Origin: Proteles cristata cristata
Lineage: Eukaryota > Chordata > Mammalia > Carnivora > Hyaenidae
Assembly (NCBI GenBank): GCA_017311185.1
Contig: JAESUZ010001712.1
Coordinates: 2,294,001-2,358,000, forward strand
DNA length: 64,000 nt
Reading direction: 5' to 3'
Shown here: piece by piece, positions 1 through 12,217 of the stretch
How positions within the stretch are numbered: the first letter of the stretch is position 1
Layout of the letters: each line of letters opens with the position of its first letter
Made by a program: the position numbers and the translations under genes
The notes under the pieces: generated by a model
What the model saw: the letters and a program-made list of their open reading frames with translations, nothing else
The model's database searches: none
What the model was told of the DNA's origin: nothing

Positions 1-347
1 TCCTTTATATGTGACTCACTTTTTGGAAGTTTGTGAGATCTTTGTCCCAATCCCATAATACTGTTCTGAGATTTTTCAAAATGATGTCCTTGGGTATGAA
101 TTTCTTTCACACATATGCTGGGACTCCAGTGGACACTTTATTAATTTTCCCCCAAATTTTATAAGTTTATTCTTTCATTAATATCTAAGATATCTGAGAG
201 ATGTAACATTCATGACTCAGGATAATGATCATGCTCTGTCTCTACACATTATCTACAGCATCTCAAGTGGTCTTCACCAATCCAGCCACTTCCAATAAGG
301 ATATACTGCCCAAGTTATGAAAGTCCAAAAACCAAAATACAGTTGTT

Positions 348-577
348 AAAAAATTGTTTTTTAATGTTTTTTAAAAAATTTTAATTTTTGAGAGTGAGAG
401 CATGAGTGGCAGGGGGTGTGGGGGGAGCAGAGAGAGAGGGAGACACAGAATTTGAAGCAGGCTCTAGGCCCTGAGCTGTCAGTACAGAGCCCAGAGTGAG
501 GCTCAAACTCACACACTGTGAGATCATGACCTGAGCTGAAGTTGGACACTCAACCAACTTAGCCACCCAGGTGCCCC
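348..577 (-). mobile_element. Feline CAN SINE, minus
   Basis: Read on the minus strand the element has a tRNA-derived head with Pol III A/B-box-like sequence, a CT-rich body and an A-rich tail. On the plus strand this appears as T-run, GA-rich tract, then the head ending GTGCCCC. The flanking duplication starts CCAAAATACA at 332 and 577. Confidence 0.9.
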
Positions 578-2437
578 CAAAATACATTTGTTTTTAAACA
601 TAATCGTAACTGTATGTAAGCAATATAGTCAAAATGTTTTCAGACTTTTCAACTATTATAACTCTAATACCTACCCCTATTTTTTCCTGTTTCTGCCAAA
701 TGATATATTACTTCTTTATGCAAATACTCTGTGAGTTTCTTCACAAATCTAAATTTCATGAATGTCAGAAGAAAGAATTAGAATTACAGAAAGTCTTTCA
801 TTTATATTTATCCTTGACTTAATTTCCTTTAAATGTGGATTTATCTTTACCCAGTGAGGGTTGCCTTAATGCCACATAGATATCACCCATTATAGTTTAC
901 ATATCCATTCATTTACTGTGTTGATTGAGGTTTATCAGTGACGCAGTCATAGTACAAGGTTTATTTTACATTTCATCATTGTTAAAAAAAAGTTTAAAAC
1001 CATTTCACACACTTCATTAAAATGGTATTCTTGAAATATTGTGAGCAAATAGGAAATTTCTATATATTCATTTTGAAAAGAATAGACTTTTTTGTAACTG
1101 CTAAAAATGGTCACTTCTCTGTACATACAGCAAAGAATAAGCAGTCAAGTATAAAACTAAGATTTTTTATATTTCAGATTACTTCAACATGCTAATACAA
1201 ATAAAGTGAACATTCTTTCAAAAGAACATACTACCTTCATGGATAAACTTCTGTTAGTGTATTAGGCTTTTGTTTTTCCCTCTCTACCTGCAGAAGAGTA
1301 ATTATGTTTTGAGAAAAATATTTACTAGAGATCAGAATTTAACTTTCTTAAAAGTTTGGGTTTCTAAGATGTATCTGTGTTAAATATATACCTTAAGTAA
1401 ACCCTGCTACTTATGAAGGATATATTTTGTTTACAACCATCAAGCAATGGTTTTAAAATGAGACTAAATCTAGTGAAAATTAAATTCTAAAGTACTTTTA
1501 CCAAAAGCTTGATTTGTATTTATTTATGAATCACAACTCTTGCAATTGTTTCAAATAATTCTTTTAAAGTAACTGGCTCTTTCTACACTAGTCTATTTAT
1601 TTCCATGATGTGCTTGTTTTATCCCAAACTGGAACTTAATCAGTTTGTGTAAGAATATTTAATGTGTCATCTTTTTAAATTTTAATTTTGATAAGTTATT
1701 GTCTGATTTTTGTAGAACTATATCCAGCCTAGCTTCTAGATCACATAAAAGATTCTGAAATTTGGGGTAAAATTTCTGCTCCATTCCTGATCCTTTAACA
1801 ACATTGGTGCAAATACTTGCCTTACTGCTTGCTTGGTAAAGGGAATTTATAGGTGATTCTAACAGATAAAAATAAGAATGTTGTCTTGTAGATTCTGATT
1901 GGTAATTATTTCAGGTCGCAGCTTGAAAAACACCAGCACTTTATCTTTTATGTCAACAAATCAATTGTGTTGGAAAAGGACATTAGATGTTGGATTGTGG
2001 CACCCTAAGGAACGTTTGGTTTTTGTCATTCAAAAAGCTGTTGATTTCAGGACAGCTGTACCTGAGTGGCTGGTCCCAGGGCTCTGAGTCTAAGTAACTC
2101 TGGGTAATAGTGAGGATGAAAATCTTTAGAACGTCCCCATTTCTGCTTGCCATGATTTTGGATATAGGGAGAAGGGAGCTTCAGTGGGCACTTTAAATCC
2201 TGAAACATATGTCCTTCGACTTAGGGATATTTTCTCTAAATTATTTATTTGATTTCTTCTTCCCCATTGTTTTCATTCTTTCTGAAATTCTATTATTCAG
2301 CCTTTGAGCCCTATGAACTGGTCCTTGAATTTTCCTTTGTTTACTCTCCTGGTTTCCATCTCTGTCTTTTTGTTTTGTTTTTTTGAGATATGTACTCATC
2401 TTTATTTTCAGCTCTTTATAAGGAGTTTTTTATTTTC
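578..2437. other. CCDC126 intron, no recognisable element
   Basis: AT-rich unique-looking DNA between two SINEs. I see no exon, RNA gene or repeat I can name. Confidence 0.5.
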
Positions 2438-2454
2438 TCATATTTTTAATTTCT

Positions 2455-2687
2455 TAAAATTTTTAAAAAAATATTTATTTAGAGAGAGAGAGTGTGAGCA
2501 GGGGAGGGACAGAGAGAGAGGAAAAGACAGAATCCCAAGCAGGCTCCACGCTGTCATCAAGGAGCCTGACATGGGGCTCAAACTCATGAACTGTGAGATC
2601 ATGACCTGAGCTCATGAACTGTGAGATCATGACCTGAGCTGAAACTAAGAGCGGAACACTTAACCGACTGAGCCACCCAGGTGCCCC
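2455..2687 (-). mobile_element. Feline CAN SINE, minus, with internal tandem duplication
   Basis: A perfect 17-bp target-site duplication (2438-2454 and 2689-2705) brackets the element. A 28-bp segment of the head region is tandemly repeated without mismatch at 2583-2610 and 2611-2638. Confidence 0.92.
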
Positions 2688-2817
2688 TTCATATTTTTAA
2701 TTTCTAAGAGCTCTTTTTTTTATTTATCAAAGGTTGTCAGTGATACATTTTCTGAAATGTTTTTACGTTTCATCCAAACACGTCTGGTGATCCTTAGCCT
2801 ATTAAGGCTTTTTACTA

Positions 2818-2862
2818 TTTATTCATTCATTCATTCATTCATTCATTCATTCATTCATTCAT
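2818..2862. repeat. (ATTC)n microsatellite
   Basis: About eleven uninterrupted ATTC units at the A-rich tail end of the old SINE that follows. Confidence 0.95.
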
Positions 2863-2865
2863 TTA

Positions 2866-2978
2866 TTTTAAAGATTTTGTGTTTTTTAAGTAATCTGTAT
2901 TCCTAATGCGGAGCTTGAAATCACAAATCTGAGATCAGGAGTCATATGCTCTACCAACTGACCCAACCAGGTGCCCCT
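2866..2978 (-). mobile_element. Older carnivore SINE, short form, minus
   Basis: Diverged short SINE without the GA-rich tract. It is recognisable by the AAGTAATCT tail region and the head ending CCAGGTGCCCC. Confidence 0.75.
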
Positions 2979-3539
2979 GAGGCTTTTTTAAAGAGTGAGA
3001 CACTAAAAGTTTGATAGAAGTGTTGAGTTGTTGAGTAGTATTTACTATAGCATGATCTGGCTGGGACATTTCCTTGGGAGCATCCTTAATATTTGTAATG
3101 ACTTTTGATACCAACTACCTGGAATTAGGCCAAATTTCACAGGTTAAGTGCATCTCCTTCAAAATACTGCCCTCACTTCAGACATAGCTACAAGTTTGCG
3201 TGTCCCAGGCCACTCTCACTTCTGACCAGTTTGGTAATTGACTAGATTGGCCCAGAGAACTCCCTGAAAGGATTATACTTATTTTTACAGTTTTCTTTTC
3301 ATATTAAAAAGAAAATCAGAACCTGCAAAAGGGAGACACATAGAGCAAATCTGAGAGGATTCCAAAGGTAAGGTTTCTGTTGTCTTCTCCTCATGGACTC
3401 AGGACGCATTACTCTTCTTGGCACATCCATGTATCATCATATTAAGAGTATTGTTGCCTAGGGAAACTCACCTGAAGTTTGTATTCAGCATTTTTATTGG
3501 GGTTTTATTGTGCAAACACAATTGATTGGATTATTAGCC

Positions 3540-4010
3540 AGATGATTGAATTCACTCTCCAGCCCTTCTCTCTCATCTGACATTACTAAAAAGCCGCGAC
3601 TCTAATTACATAGTTGGTCTTTCTGGCATGCCCGGCCCCTATCCTGAGTCATCTCATTAGTATCAAACTCTCTAGGGGCTCAGTCCGAGTCACCTTGTTA
3701 ATGTAAACTCTCAGTGGGGTCCCAGGGGCCCATCATGAGTAGAAAAGACAGTCTTATCACTCAGGAAATTCCAGACATTTAGGGGCTACCTCCCAGGAAC
3801 TAGGGACAAAGGCCGGCCAAACTCTGTTACACAATACCAGTGTCTATTTCTTTGTGGCATCCCAAATACGAGTGTATTCAGGTCTTTCCTCTTGAGCCGG
3901 TCAGATTCCCTAGCAAAGGACTTCCAATCTTGCTGGAAAGTATAGGCCTCCAAGTGTTCTGGGATCTGAATGAGAGGAAAAGGCTGGGGGAGGAGAGGGA
4001 GTGTCAGCAC
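3540..4010. mobile_element. Possible decayed LTR-type repeat
   Basis: The wording of this stretch (TCTAATTACATAGTTGGTC, then ATCACTCAGGAAATTCC, then CAGGAACTAGGGACAAAG) resembles an old mammalian LTR family that I remember but cannot name with confidence. No terminal repeats or target duplication were identified. Confidence 0.35.
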
Positions 4011-4461
4011 ACACTGTAAATTTTCATTTACTCCCCCAGTTTTCGCTGTGGTACCCAGGCCCTCAGCTGTGTGACTGGCTTCAGAAAATGAATCTCATAT
4101 TTTCTGCAGGGGGTGAGGGGCTATTGCCCAGTTTGGGAGTGTTCTAGATAATTTAGAAATCAAATGTCTTCATAGAAAAATTTTCACCCAGTTCTGTTTT
4201 AGTCCCCTTTTTACCCATATTTTCATTGGTACCCAGTATAACAACGATTCCTGGGCATTTTAAGGGTGGGGTTCTGTGGAGAAAATTGGATTGTTTCTTA
4301 GTTTTTCTTCCCTTTTAAGATTCAACTTTTTCACATCTGCTGAGTCAGTTAACATTCATCCCGTTGCTTCCTAGCTTCTCAAGTTGTGTTGTTACTGTCT
4401 CATCTTCTGTTATCTTTGGCCTTATTTATGCTTTAAAAAAGAAAGAAAGAAAAAAGCACCT

Positions 4462-4970
4462 TTACATTTTGGCGGAGTGTCCATGTAGCCAAGACCCATG
4501 GGTGCAAGAGCACCTCGTGCTAGGGTCCCCAACAGACCAACTTTGGCTCCCTGCTAACAGAATCCAAAGGCAGAGAAATGAGTGGTGGTGAGACAAGAAA
4601 GGAATTTATTTTAGTGAGGCCAGCACCGAGAAGACAGTGGACTAGTGTCCCACATGTCTCCAAAGTGCTGAAAATACCTCATGTTTTTATAAGGAAAATG
4701 TGGAACAAGCGTTGGTGGATAGTACAGTTAGGCAGTGAGGATCCACTTGATCACTGTCTTGGGTCAGTTCCACAGGGTATTGCTGGCTCGGGGTGGTCCT
4801 TGTACTTGAAGGGGTAGTTTTGGTTCCCATCACAGGATGCTTTGCCCACAAGATCTTTAGCCTGAGTTAAGAGATAAGCTGGAAATAAGAAATTAATCAA
4901 TTAGAAAGTACACTCTGAGGTCAAAATGGAGGTGGTTGAAGTCCTCTTTGCAGAGAGGTTAATGGCCTTT
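4462..4970. mobile_element. Possible LTR-like segment, family unknown
   Basis: The composition is moderately GC-rich and unlike the flanks. It has LTR-like wording such as AGACAAGAAAGGAATTTATT, but paired TG...CA ends were not found. An ancient non-LTR origin is equally possible. Confidence 0.25.
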
Positions 4971-5292
4971 TTTCAGTTTACCTTCTTTATCTGGAAATGC
5001 CCTAGGCACTTTCTATTTTTATAGAAACACCTTTATGATGGTTCTTATGAATCGATGAGGGTTAGCCTGCATTTGTTCTTGATCAAATTTAGGTGACTTA
5101 GAGATGAAGGAGCTGGTATACACTGAGATGGAGGTTCTTGTGACAGAGAGAGATGCAGAAGTCACATTGTGTGCATTCTCCTTAGTCCAAGGACACTGAT
5201 AGAAACAGTGAAGAAGCAAACTTTTAACAAGAAAAATACTTGAAAATAAAGTTTTTATTTATATTTACTTGAGCAAAATAACTGATATTTTA

Positions 5293-5720
5293 TTTTATTT
5301 TTAAATTATTTTTGAGCGAGAGCAAGAGCACATGTGAGCCTGAGTTGGGGAGAGGCAGGGAGGGGCAGGGAGAGAGAATCCCGAGCTGGCTCTGTACTGC
5401 CAGCACAGAGGCTGATGCCAGGTTTGAGCCAAAGTAAGAGTTGGGTGCCTGGGGCACCTGGGGGGCTCAGCCATTTGAGCATCCAACTTCGGCTCAGTTC
5501 ATGGTCTCTTGGTTTGTTAGTTCTAACCCCACATTCAGCTCACTGCTGTGAGCTCAGAGCCCACTTCAGGTCCTCTGTACTCCTTCTCTGTGCCCCTCCC
5601 CCGTGCTCCCTCGCATGCGCTCGCTCGCGTGCGCGCTCTCTCTCTCTCTCTCTCTCTCAAAAATAAATAAATATTAAAAAAAAGTTGGATGCCCAACCAA
5701 CTGAGCCACCCAGGTGCCCC
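5293..5720 (-). mobile_element. Feline SINE, minus, split by a plus-strand SINE
   Basis: The body lies at 5293-5452 and the head remainder at 5684-5720, ending CCAGGTGCCCC. The interruption is the SINE at 5453-5683, whose duplicated target (GTTGGGTGCC / GTTGGATGCC) comes from this element. Confidence 0.88.
5453..5683 (+). mobile_element. Feline SINE, plus, nested
   Basis: A complete head-to-tail copy starts GGGGCACCTGG and ends in AAATAAATAAATATTAAAAAAA, inserted into the preceding minus SINE. Its CT tract includes a CG-rich variant (GCTCGCTCGCGTGCGCGC). Confidence 0.9.
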
Positions 5721-5798
5721 TAACTGTGATGTTTTAAAAGGTTGCAGCCATCTGTGCTATGCTGCCCAGCTGTGTGTAATGACTCGGGTTTAAAAAAC

Positions 5799-5998
5799 AA
5801 TTTTTTTTCCATTTTAATTATTTTTTTAGCGAGAGAAAGTGAATACAAATTGGGGAGAGGAGGGGAGAGGAGGAGAGGAAATGAGTATCTTAAATAGGCT
5901 CCATGCTCAGCACAGAACTAAACACAGGGCTCAATCCCATGGGATCATGACCTGAGCGAAAATCAAGAGTTGGATGCTCTGAGCCACTCAGGTGTCCC
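5799..5998 (-). mobile_element. Feline SINE, minus, diverged
   Basis: T-run, GA-rich tract, and a head ending CTCAGGTGTCCC. It has many substitutions. Confidence 0.8.
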
Positions 5999-7037
5999 AC
6001 AACTCAGTTTTAAAAGCAACAATCAGACCTAACTGCACATAATATTTGATAAACTTTAAATATTTAATATATGGTAGAAATATTTATGTCAGTGAATATT
6101 TACCTGCATCATTAATGGCCACATGATATTTATCCAATTGCCTGATATGTTTCTTTTTTTACTTATTTCTGATTCTAAATATATGTTTATTATAAACATT
6201 CAAATATTATAGAAATATACAACATAGATAAGTTAAAAGGGCAGAAAGAATGTCATTTAATTTGTCCCATGTTGGGTTAGTGTTCTTTTCTTTAAAAGGA
6301 TAAATAGTAAATATTTTCAGAGCATGGCTATGTTCCGGTGAAACCTTATTTACCAACACAGGCAGCCAACCAGCCATTATTTTCTTACACATGATCTAGC
6401 ACATTATTTTATTTTGAGCAAAAGTGGGATCCTACTGTGGTTACTAGTTTACAGCTCACCTGTTTTCATTTAATTATTGTGGATATCTTTCCATATTATT
6501 ACATATAGGTCTGTCTCTTCCTTTACAATGACTTAATATTGTTTCATTTTATAAATATTCCTTAACCTGCTTCCCCCCCCCCCCAGCCTTGTCCACTTAT
6601 TCTGTTATGATGGATAATTTGTTGCTACCTTTTTTGTGTTTGAGTCAATGCTACAATGTATGTATATTTGTATGTCTATGAAATATATGTGTGAGTATAA
6701 ATGTGTGTGTATTTCATGTTTGTGTGAATGTTTCTGAAGGATAGATTTCCTAGATGTGCAATTTTTTGGTCAAGTATATATACATGTTAAATTTAATAGA
6801 TATTTGTCAGATTGTCCTTCAGAATGGCTCTACCAGTGTACATTCCTATTATGACCTTCCTAACTGAAAGTGCCAGTTTATCCAACAATTCTATTTAATT
6901 TTATATGATCTCTAGTTGTTTGCTTTTGCATTTCTTTGTTTACAGGAGCTGCTAAAAGATTTTTTGTTGGCTATTTGTATTTCATGTATGTGTGAGTGAA
7001 TTGTTTATATCCTTTCAGTTTTTCTGCTGGGAAATTT

Positions 7038-7262
7038 TTTTTTTATTTATTATTATTTTTTTTATTTCTAGGAGAGAGAGAGAGAGAGACAGCATGAGCA
7101 GGGGAGGTTCAGAGAGAGAGGGAGACACAGAATCTGAAACAGGCTCCAGGCTCTGAGCTGGCAGTCAGCACAGAGCCCGATGTGGGGCTCGAACCCACGA
7201 ATCGCGAGATCATGACCCAAGCGAAAGTCGGACGCTTAACCGACTAAGCCACCCAGGTGCCC
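7038..7262 (-). mobile_element. Feline CAN SINE, minus
   Basis: A 12-bp duplicated target (GCTGGGAAATTT at 7026-7037 and 7267-7278) flanks it. The body has the TTTCTAGGAGAGAG junction of the younger feline subfamily. Confidence 0.92.
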
Positions 7263-7415
7263 CTCGGCTGGGAAATTTCTTGACTGCTTCTTTGTAAAGA
7301 CATTAATGCTGTTATTACATGTTGCATATGTTTTTCTTCTGGTTTTTCAGTTACCTCATAACCTGGTATTACTGCTTAAAAAATTTAGGTAGCAGAATAT
7401 GTCTTGTTTTTTATT

Positions 7416-7606
7416 AAACATTTTTTTTTTAATTTTAAAGAGATACTGTGAGCAGGGGAGAGGGGCAGAGTGAGAGACAGAGAATGTTAAGCAGCCTCTG
7501 TGTTCAGCCCAGAGGATGCTGGGCTCAGTCCTGTAATCCTAACCTCATGACCTGAGGTGAAATCAAGAGTCAGATGCTCAACTGACTGAGCCACCTAGGC
7601 GCCCCG
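7416..7606 (-). mobile_element. Feline SINE, minus, diverged
   Basis: T-run, GA tract, and a head ending CCACCTAGGCGCCCC. A related TGTCT...TTTTTTAT sequence lies on each side. Confidence 0.82.
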
Positions 7607-8156
7607 TGTCTATCATTTTTTATGACTTAGGTTTATGCTCAAAATATTTCCCCCAAAGCTTATACTCTAATATATTATGGTAGATCTTGTTTTTGTTTTT
7701 GTTTTTACATTTACATCTGTAATAATAGTCAAAGAAAAAAAAAGCCAGAAAGCTTTTAGACAATAACCATTCTCCTCCACTTAAAGATCACAGAAAAATA
7801 CCGTGGCTGCACCACCACCCACATGATCAAAGGCCATAGGGGGAGCCTACTACCCTTCCTCCCTCGCCCAGGGTACCTGTGGAGACTACAGGGAAAGCCA
7901 GGACTTCCACACCAGTAATGAGGTGCCCACCCCCCTCCCAGGAATCTTAGACTATTGCCCATCCCCACCAGATTCCACCTCCATTCAGCAGTGATGGGGA
8001 ACTCACCACCCTCCGGTGACCGTGGAGGCTAAATGGGGAACCTAGACTTCTTCTTTCACCTGGCAATACTAAGGGGGCACCCCTCTGCCCTGCCACAGTG
8101 ACATCAGCGAAAGTCATTTAAGACATACATATAGATATATATGTGTGTATATATAT

Positions 8157-8349
8157 TTTTAAGTTTATTTATTTTGAAAGAGAGCAGGCAGAGAAGAGGC
8201 AGAGAGAGAGGGAGAGAGAGGATTCCAAACAGGCTCCCAGCTGCTAGGGCAGAGCCTGGTGTGGAGCTCAAACTCACAAACTGTGAGATCATGGCTTGAA
8301 CCAAAACCCAAGAGTCAGACGCCCAACCGACTAGCCACTTAGATAACCC
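8157..8349 (-). mobile_element. Feline SINE, minus, in L1
   Basis: A GA-rich tract and a degraded head ending AGATAACCCT lie inside the L1 between its 5' UTR and ORF1. Confidence 0.82.
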
Positions 8350-8957
8350 TAAAACAGGAGGTTTAAATAAGATCCAAGATCTCATAAACTAATAAATAAG
8401 TGTCTAGGTTTCAAATATAAATCACTTGTCATACCAAGAATTGGGAAAATCTGACTGAATGAAAAAAGACAACCAGTGATAGATATTAGAATTATCTGAA
8501 AAAGATTTTAAAGTGGTCATTATTAAAAATGCTTCAATGAGGAATTAATGAACACAAAGCAAGTGAAAAAAATAGCCTCAACAAAGGAATGGAAAGTCTC
8601 AGCACATAAATAGAATATAAAAAGAAATACCAAATGGAAATTTTGAACTGAAAAGTACAGTAATTGAAATAAAAAGCTCAGCAGATTGACTTAACAGAAT
8701 GGAGATGAAAGAATCAGTGAACTGGAATATAGAACAATATAATTAACACAATCTGAACAAGAGAAAAAATAGACTGGGGAAAAAGCCCCAGAGATTTAGA
8801 AACCTGTGAGAGCATAACAAAAGATGTAACATTTGTGTCATTGGAGTTTTGGAAGGAGAGAAGAATGAGGGCAGAGCTGGAAAAATCATTCAGAAAAAAA
8901 TAATGACTGCAAACTGCCTAAATTTGACGATACATTGACCTCAGATTCAAGAATCTT

Positions 8958-9157
8958 AGGGACACCTATGTGGCTCAGTCGGGTAAACCTCTGACTTTGT
9001 TTGGCTCAGGTTGTGATCTCATGGTTCATGGGTTTGGGTCCCATGTCAGGCTCTCAGGCTGTCAGAACAGAGCTTGCTTTGGATCCTCTCTCATTCTCTC
9101 TCTGTCCCTCCCCTGCTTGCTCTGTATCTCAAAAATAGATAAACATTAAAAAAATAA
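8958..9157 (+). mobile_element. Feline SINE, plus, in L1
   Basis: The head begins GGGACACCTATGTGGC and the tail is AAAATAGATAAACATTAAAA. It sits in the ORF1-like part of the L1. Confidence 0.87.
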
Positions 9158-9747
9158 TATTTTTTTTAAAAAGCTGAGTGAACCGCAGGCAGGCTAAGCC
9201 CCCTAAAACCCATGTCAAGATAAATCATAATTAAACTTCTGAAAGCTTAAAGAGCAACTAGAAAAAAAAGAAAATCTTAAATGCACCTGGAGAAAAAAAT
9301 GACATCTTACTTATAGTAGAAAAACAATTCAGCATTTCTCATCAGAAACCACTGAGGCCTGAAGGAAGTGATAAAATATGTTTCAGGTACTAAAAGTAAA
9401 GAACTATCAATACATAATTCTATATCCGTGAAAATATCCTTCAGGAATGAAAGGGGAAGTCAGAGACATTCTCAGATGAAGGAAAAGAGTAGCAGACCTA
9501 ATCTAAGAGATGGCTGAAGGAAGTACTATAAATAAAAAAATGGTAAAAGGAGGGACCTTGGTAGTATCAGGAAGGAGGGAAGACAGAACATAGTAAATAA
9601 AAATAAGACTAATTCAGTAGGTTTCCTTTTCTTGAGTTTTCTAAACTATAATGGTTGAAGCAAAAATTATAGCACTGAGGTGATTCTAAATGTATGTAGA
9701 GGAAATATTTAGTGCAATATAAACAGAAGTAGGATAAAAGGATGGTG

Positions 9748-10112
9748 TATTAGGGTTTTCAGAGAAACAGAGCAGAGATTGATGGACTTTAAGAAATTGA
9801 TTTATACAATTGTGAGGGCTGGAAAGTCAAAATCTGCAGGGTAGGCTGGCAAGAGTTAACATTACAGTCCTGAGTCCAAAGGCAGTCAGTCCGGAGGCAG
9901 AGTTCCTTCCTATTCCTGGAACCTCAGTCTTTTTTCTTAAGGTCTTCAGCTGATGGAGGTCCACTCACATTATATTGAATAATCTGCTTCACTGAAAGGT
10001 ACTGGTTTAAATGCTAATCACATCTAAAAACTACCTTCACAACAACATCCAGAATGGTGTGTTTGTCTAGGCACTATAGCTTAGCCAAGTTGACACATAA
10101 AATGAACCTTCA
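9748..10112 (+). mobile_element. Unnamed old interspersed repeat inserted in L1
   Basis: The segment begins TGTATTAGGGTTTTCAGAGA and ends near TTGACACATAAAATGAACC, wording common to a dispersed mammalian repeat that I recognise but cannot name securely. L1 sequence resumes on both sides, so it is an insertion. Confidence 0.55.
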
Positions 10113-10154
10113 TAGATGGTAAAGAGAGGTAAAGCTTATATATTTCACTCAGAT

Positions 10155-10222
10155 TGGTAAAATGACTGATAAGTTATATGTATGATGTTGGTAAAATGAC
10201 TGATAAGTTGTATTTATGATGT
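10155..10222. repeat. 34-bp tandem duplication within L1
   Basis: Two copies, 10155-10188 and 10189-10222, start TTGGTAAAATGACTGATAAG and differ at two positions. Confidence 0.9.
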
Positions 10223-11980
10223 AGTATCTAGAATAACCACTAAAACTACAAAAAAATACATTCAGATAAACCAAGAAAAGAATTCTAAAAAATATTCCAA
10301 ATAACCTATAAGAGAGCAGGAAAAATTAAACAGGGAAGTGAAAAACTGAACAAACAAAAAATTAAATGGCAGATGTAAGTACTAATATATAATAATTACA
10401 TTAAATATAAATATTCTAAGTATACCAGTTAAAAGACATTGGCAGATCGGATTAGCAAATATGACCCAAATATGTGCTCCCTGCAAGAAACTTATTTCAA
10501 ATTTAATAATATCAGCTGGCTGAACATAAAAGGATGGAAAAAGATATGTCATGCAAACATTAATCAAAGGAAAGCAGGAGTGGCTCCATCTATATCAGAT
10601 AAAGTAGAATTCAGAGCAAAGAAAACTAGCAAAGTCAGAGAAGGACATGACATAATCATAAAAGGGTCAAACCACTCAGAAGAAGTAACAATCCTAAACT
10701 AGTATCTACAAAATGGTGGAATTAAAAGGAGAAATAGGTAAATCTACAATTATAATTGAGACCTGAAACACCCCCCCTCTCAGGAACTGATAGAACCACT
10801 TAGAAAATCTGCAAAGATACAGATTGTTAGAACACAATCTAACCAATAGGATCTTATTTATATAATGAAGTTCCATCAACAACAACAGAATACACGGGTT
10901 TTTTTTTTAGTCCATGTAATATTTACCAAAATAGATCATATCCTAGGCTGTAAAACAACCTCAGTCCATATGTAAGAATTAAAGTCATGCAGAGTGTGTT
11001 TTCTAACCACAATGAACTCAAAAGAGAAATCAGTAACAGAAAATCTTCAAGTAATTAGAAACTAAGCAACACACTTCTAAATAATCTATGGATCAAAGAG
11101 AAAGTCTGAAGGGAAATTTAAAAAACAGTTTGAACTAAATGAAAGTACAGTATAAAAATCGTGGGCACTCTATAACTATTAGGGAAATTTAATTTATAGT
11201 TTAAGAACTCCTGAAAAAGAAATCTCCAGGCCCTGATGATTTCACTAGAGAATTCTATCAGAAGTTTAAGTAGGAATATCAATTACACACAGTCTTCCAG
11301 AAAGAGAACATTTCTCAGTTCATTTTATGAAAACAGTATTATCTTAATACCAAAACCAGACGAAGGTTATATAAGAAGTAAAAACTATGGACCAATATCT
11401 CATGAACATAGCTATAAATCCTTAGGAAAATATTAGCGAACAGAATTCAGCAACATATAAGAGTTTAACACCAAGACCAAGTGGTGTTTATTCCAGGGAT
11501 GCAAGGCTGGTTCAATTTTTAAAATCAATGTAACCTCTTATACTAACAGGCTGCTGAGAAGAAAGTGGGTGTTACTATGAAAGAGTAACAGGGATTTTTG
11601 GGGTGGTGGAAATATTCTGCAATTTGACCGTATTGATGTCAGTATTCTGGTTGTAATGTATATAGTTTCATAAGATGTTACTATTGGGAGAAACTTGGTA
11701 AAGGTACAGGAATTCTATATTTGTTACCTCTTACAACTATATGTAAATCTATAATTGTTTCAAAATAAGTTATTTATGAATTTGAAAAAAAGCAAACCTA
11801 TAAAATGAGTATAGAATATAAAATATAGAATATATTCTAAGTATGTTTAAGGAAAGTTAATTTCAGAATTCCTGTTTGAGATGACTTTGATGGGGCTGTT
11901 TAAAACATAGCTTATTTATGGTATATATCATTTAGTCAAATTCATTTTCTAGCTTTTTTTCTCATTAAAAAAATTAGGCT

Positions 11981-12203
11981 GGGGCGCCTGGGTGGCTTAG
12001 TCGGTTAAGCGTCCGACTTTGGCTTAGGTCATGATCTCGCGGTTCGTGGGTTTGGGCCCCGCATCGGGGTCTGTGCTGACTGCCAGCTCAGAGCCTGGAG
12101 CCTGTTTCAGAGTCTGTGTCTCCCTCTCTCTCTGACCCTCCCCTGCTCACACTGTCTCTCTCTTCTCTCCTAGAAATAAATAAAACATTAAAAAAAATAA
12201 ATA
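11981..12203 (+). mobile_element. Young feline SINE, plus
   Basis: Near-consensus head GGGGCGCCTGGGTGGC and CTCCTAGAAATAAATAAAAC tail. A perfect 14-bp duplication (AAAAAAATTAGGCT) ends just before the head and just after the tail. Confidence 0.93.
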
Positions 12204-12217
12204 AAAAAATTAGGCTT

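Larger units (their letters stand above)
6470..7735 (-). mobile_element. Old L1 fragment, minus, carrying two SINEs
   Basis: Antisense L1 ORF2/3' region wording is present (TGATGGATAATTTGTTGC, then GATTTCCTAGATGTGCAAT, GGTCAAG, GATATTTGTCAGATTGTCCT), all strongly mutated. SINEs at 7038-7266 and 7416-7606 interrupt it. The exact family and ends are not resolved. Confidence 0.65.
7735..11800 (+). mobile_element. Old L1 element, plus, internally deleted and interrupted
   Basis: 5'-UTR-like GC-richer sequence (about 7790-8100) is followed by ORF1-like text (about 8400-8940 and 9180-9660) and ORF2 endonuclease/RT fragments. The latter include SLQETYFK at about 10470 and the PGDDF/RPISHEHSYK-type region at 11220-11430. 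A 3'-end-like segment lies at 11560-11770. All frames are broken. It is cut by SINEs at 8157-8349 and 8958-9157 and by another repeat at 9748-10112. Much of ORF2 between about 11180 and 11220, and after 11530, is missing. Confidence 0.8.

Noticed and set aside
4578..4817. A 79-codon open frame (RPAPRRQWTSVPHV...) as a small gene
   Set aside because: No family resemblance, splice context or promoter, and it lies in a probable old LTR-like segment.
11981..12060. tRNA gene, from the A-box-like TGGCTTAGTCGG and B-box-like GGTTCGTGGGTTTGGGCCC
   Set aside because: This is the tRNA-derived head of a SINE with its body, tail and target duplication. The cloverleaf is not intact.
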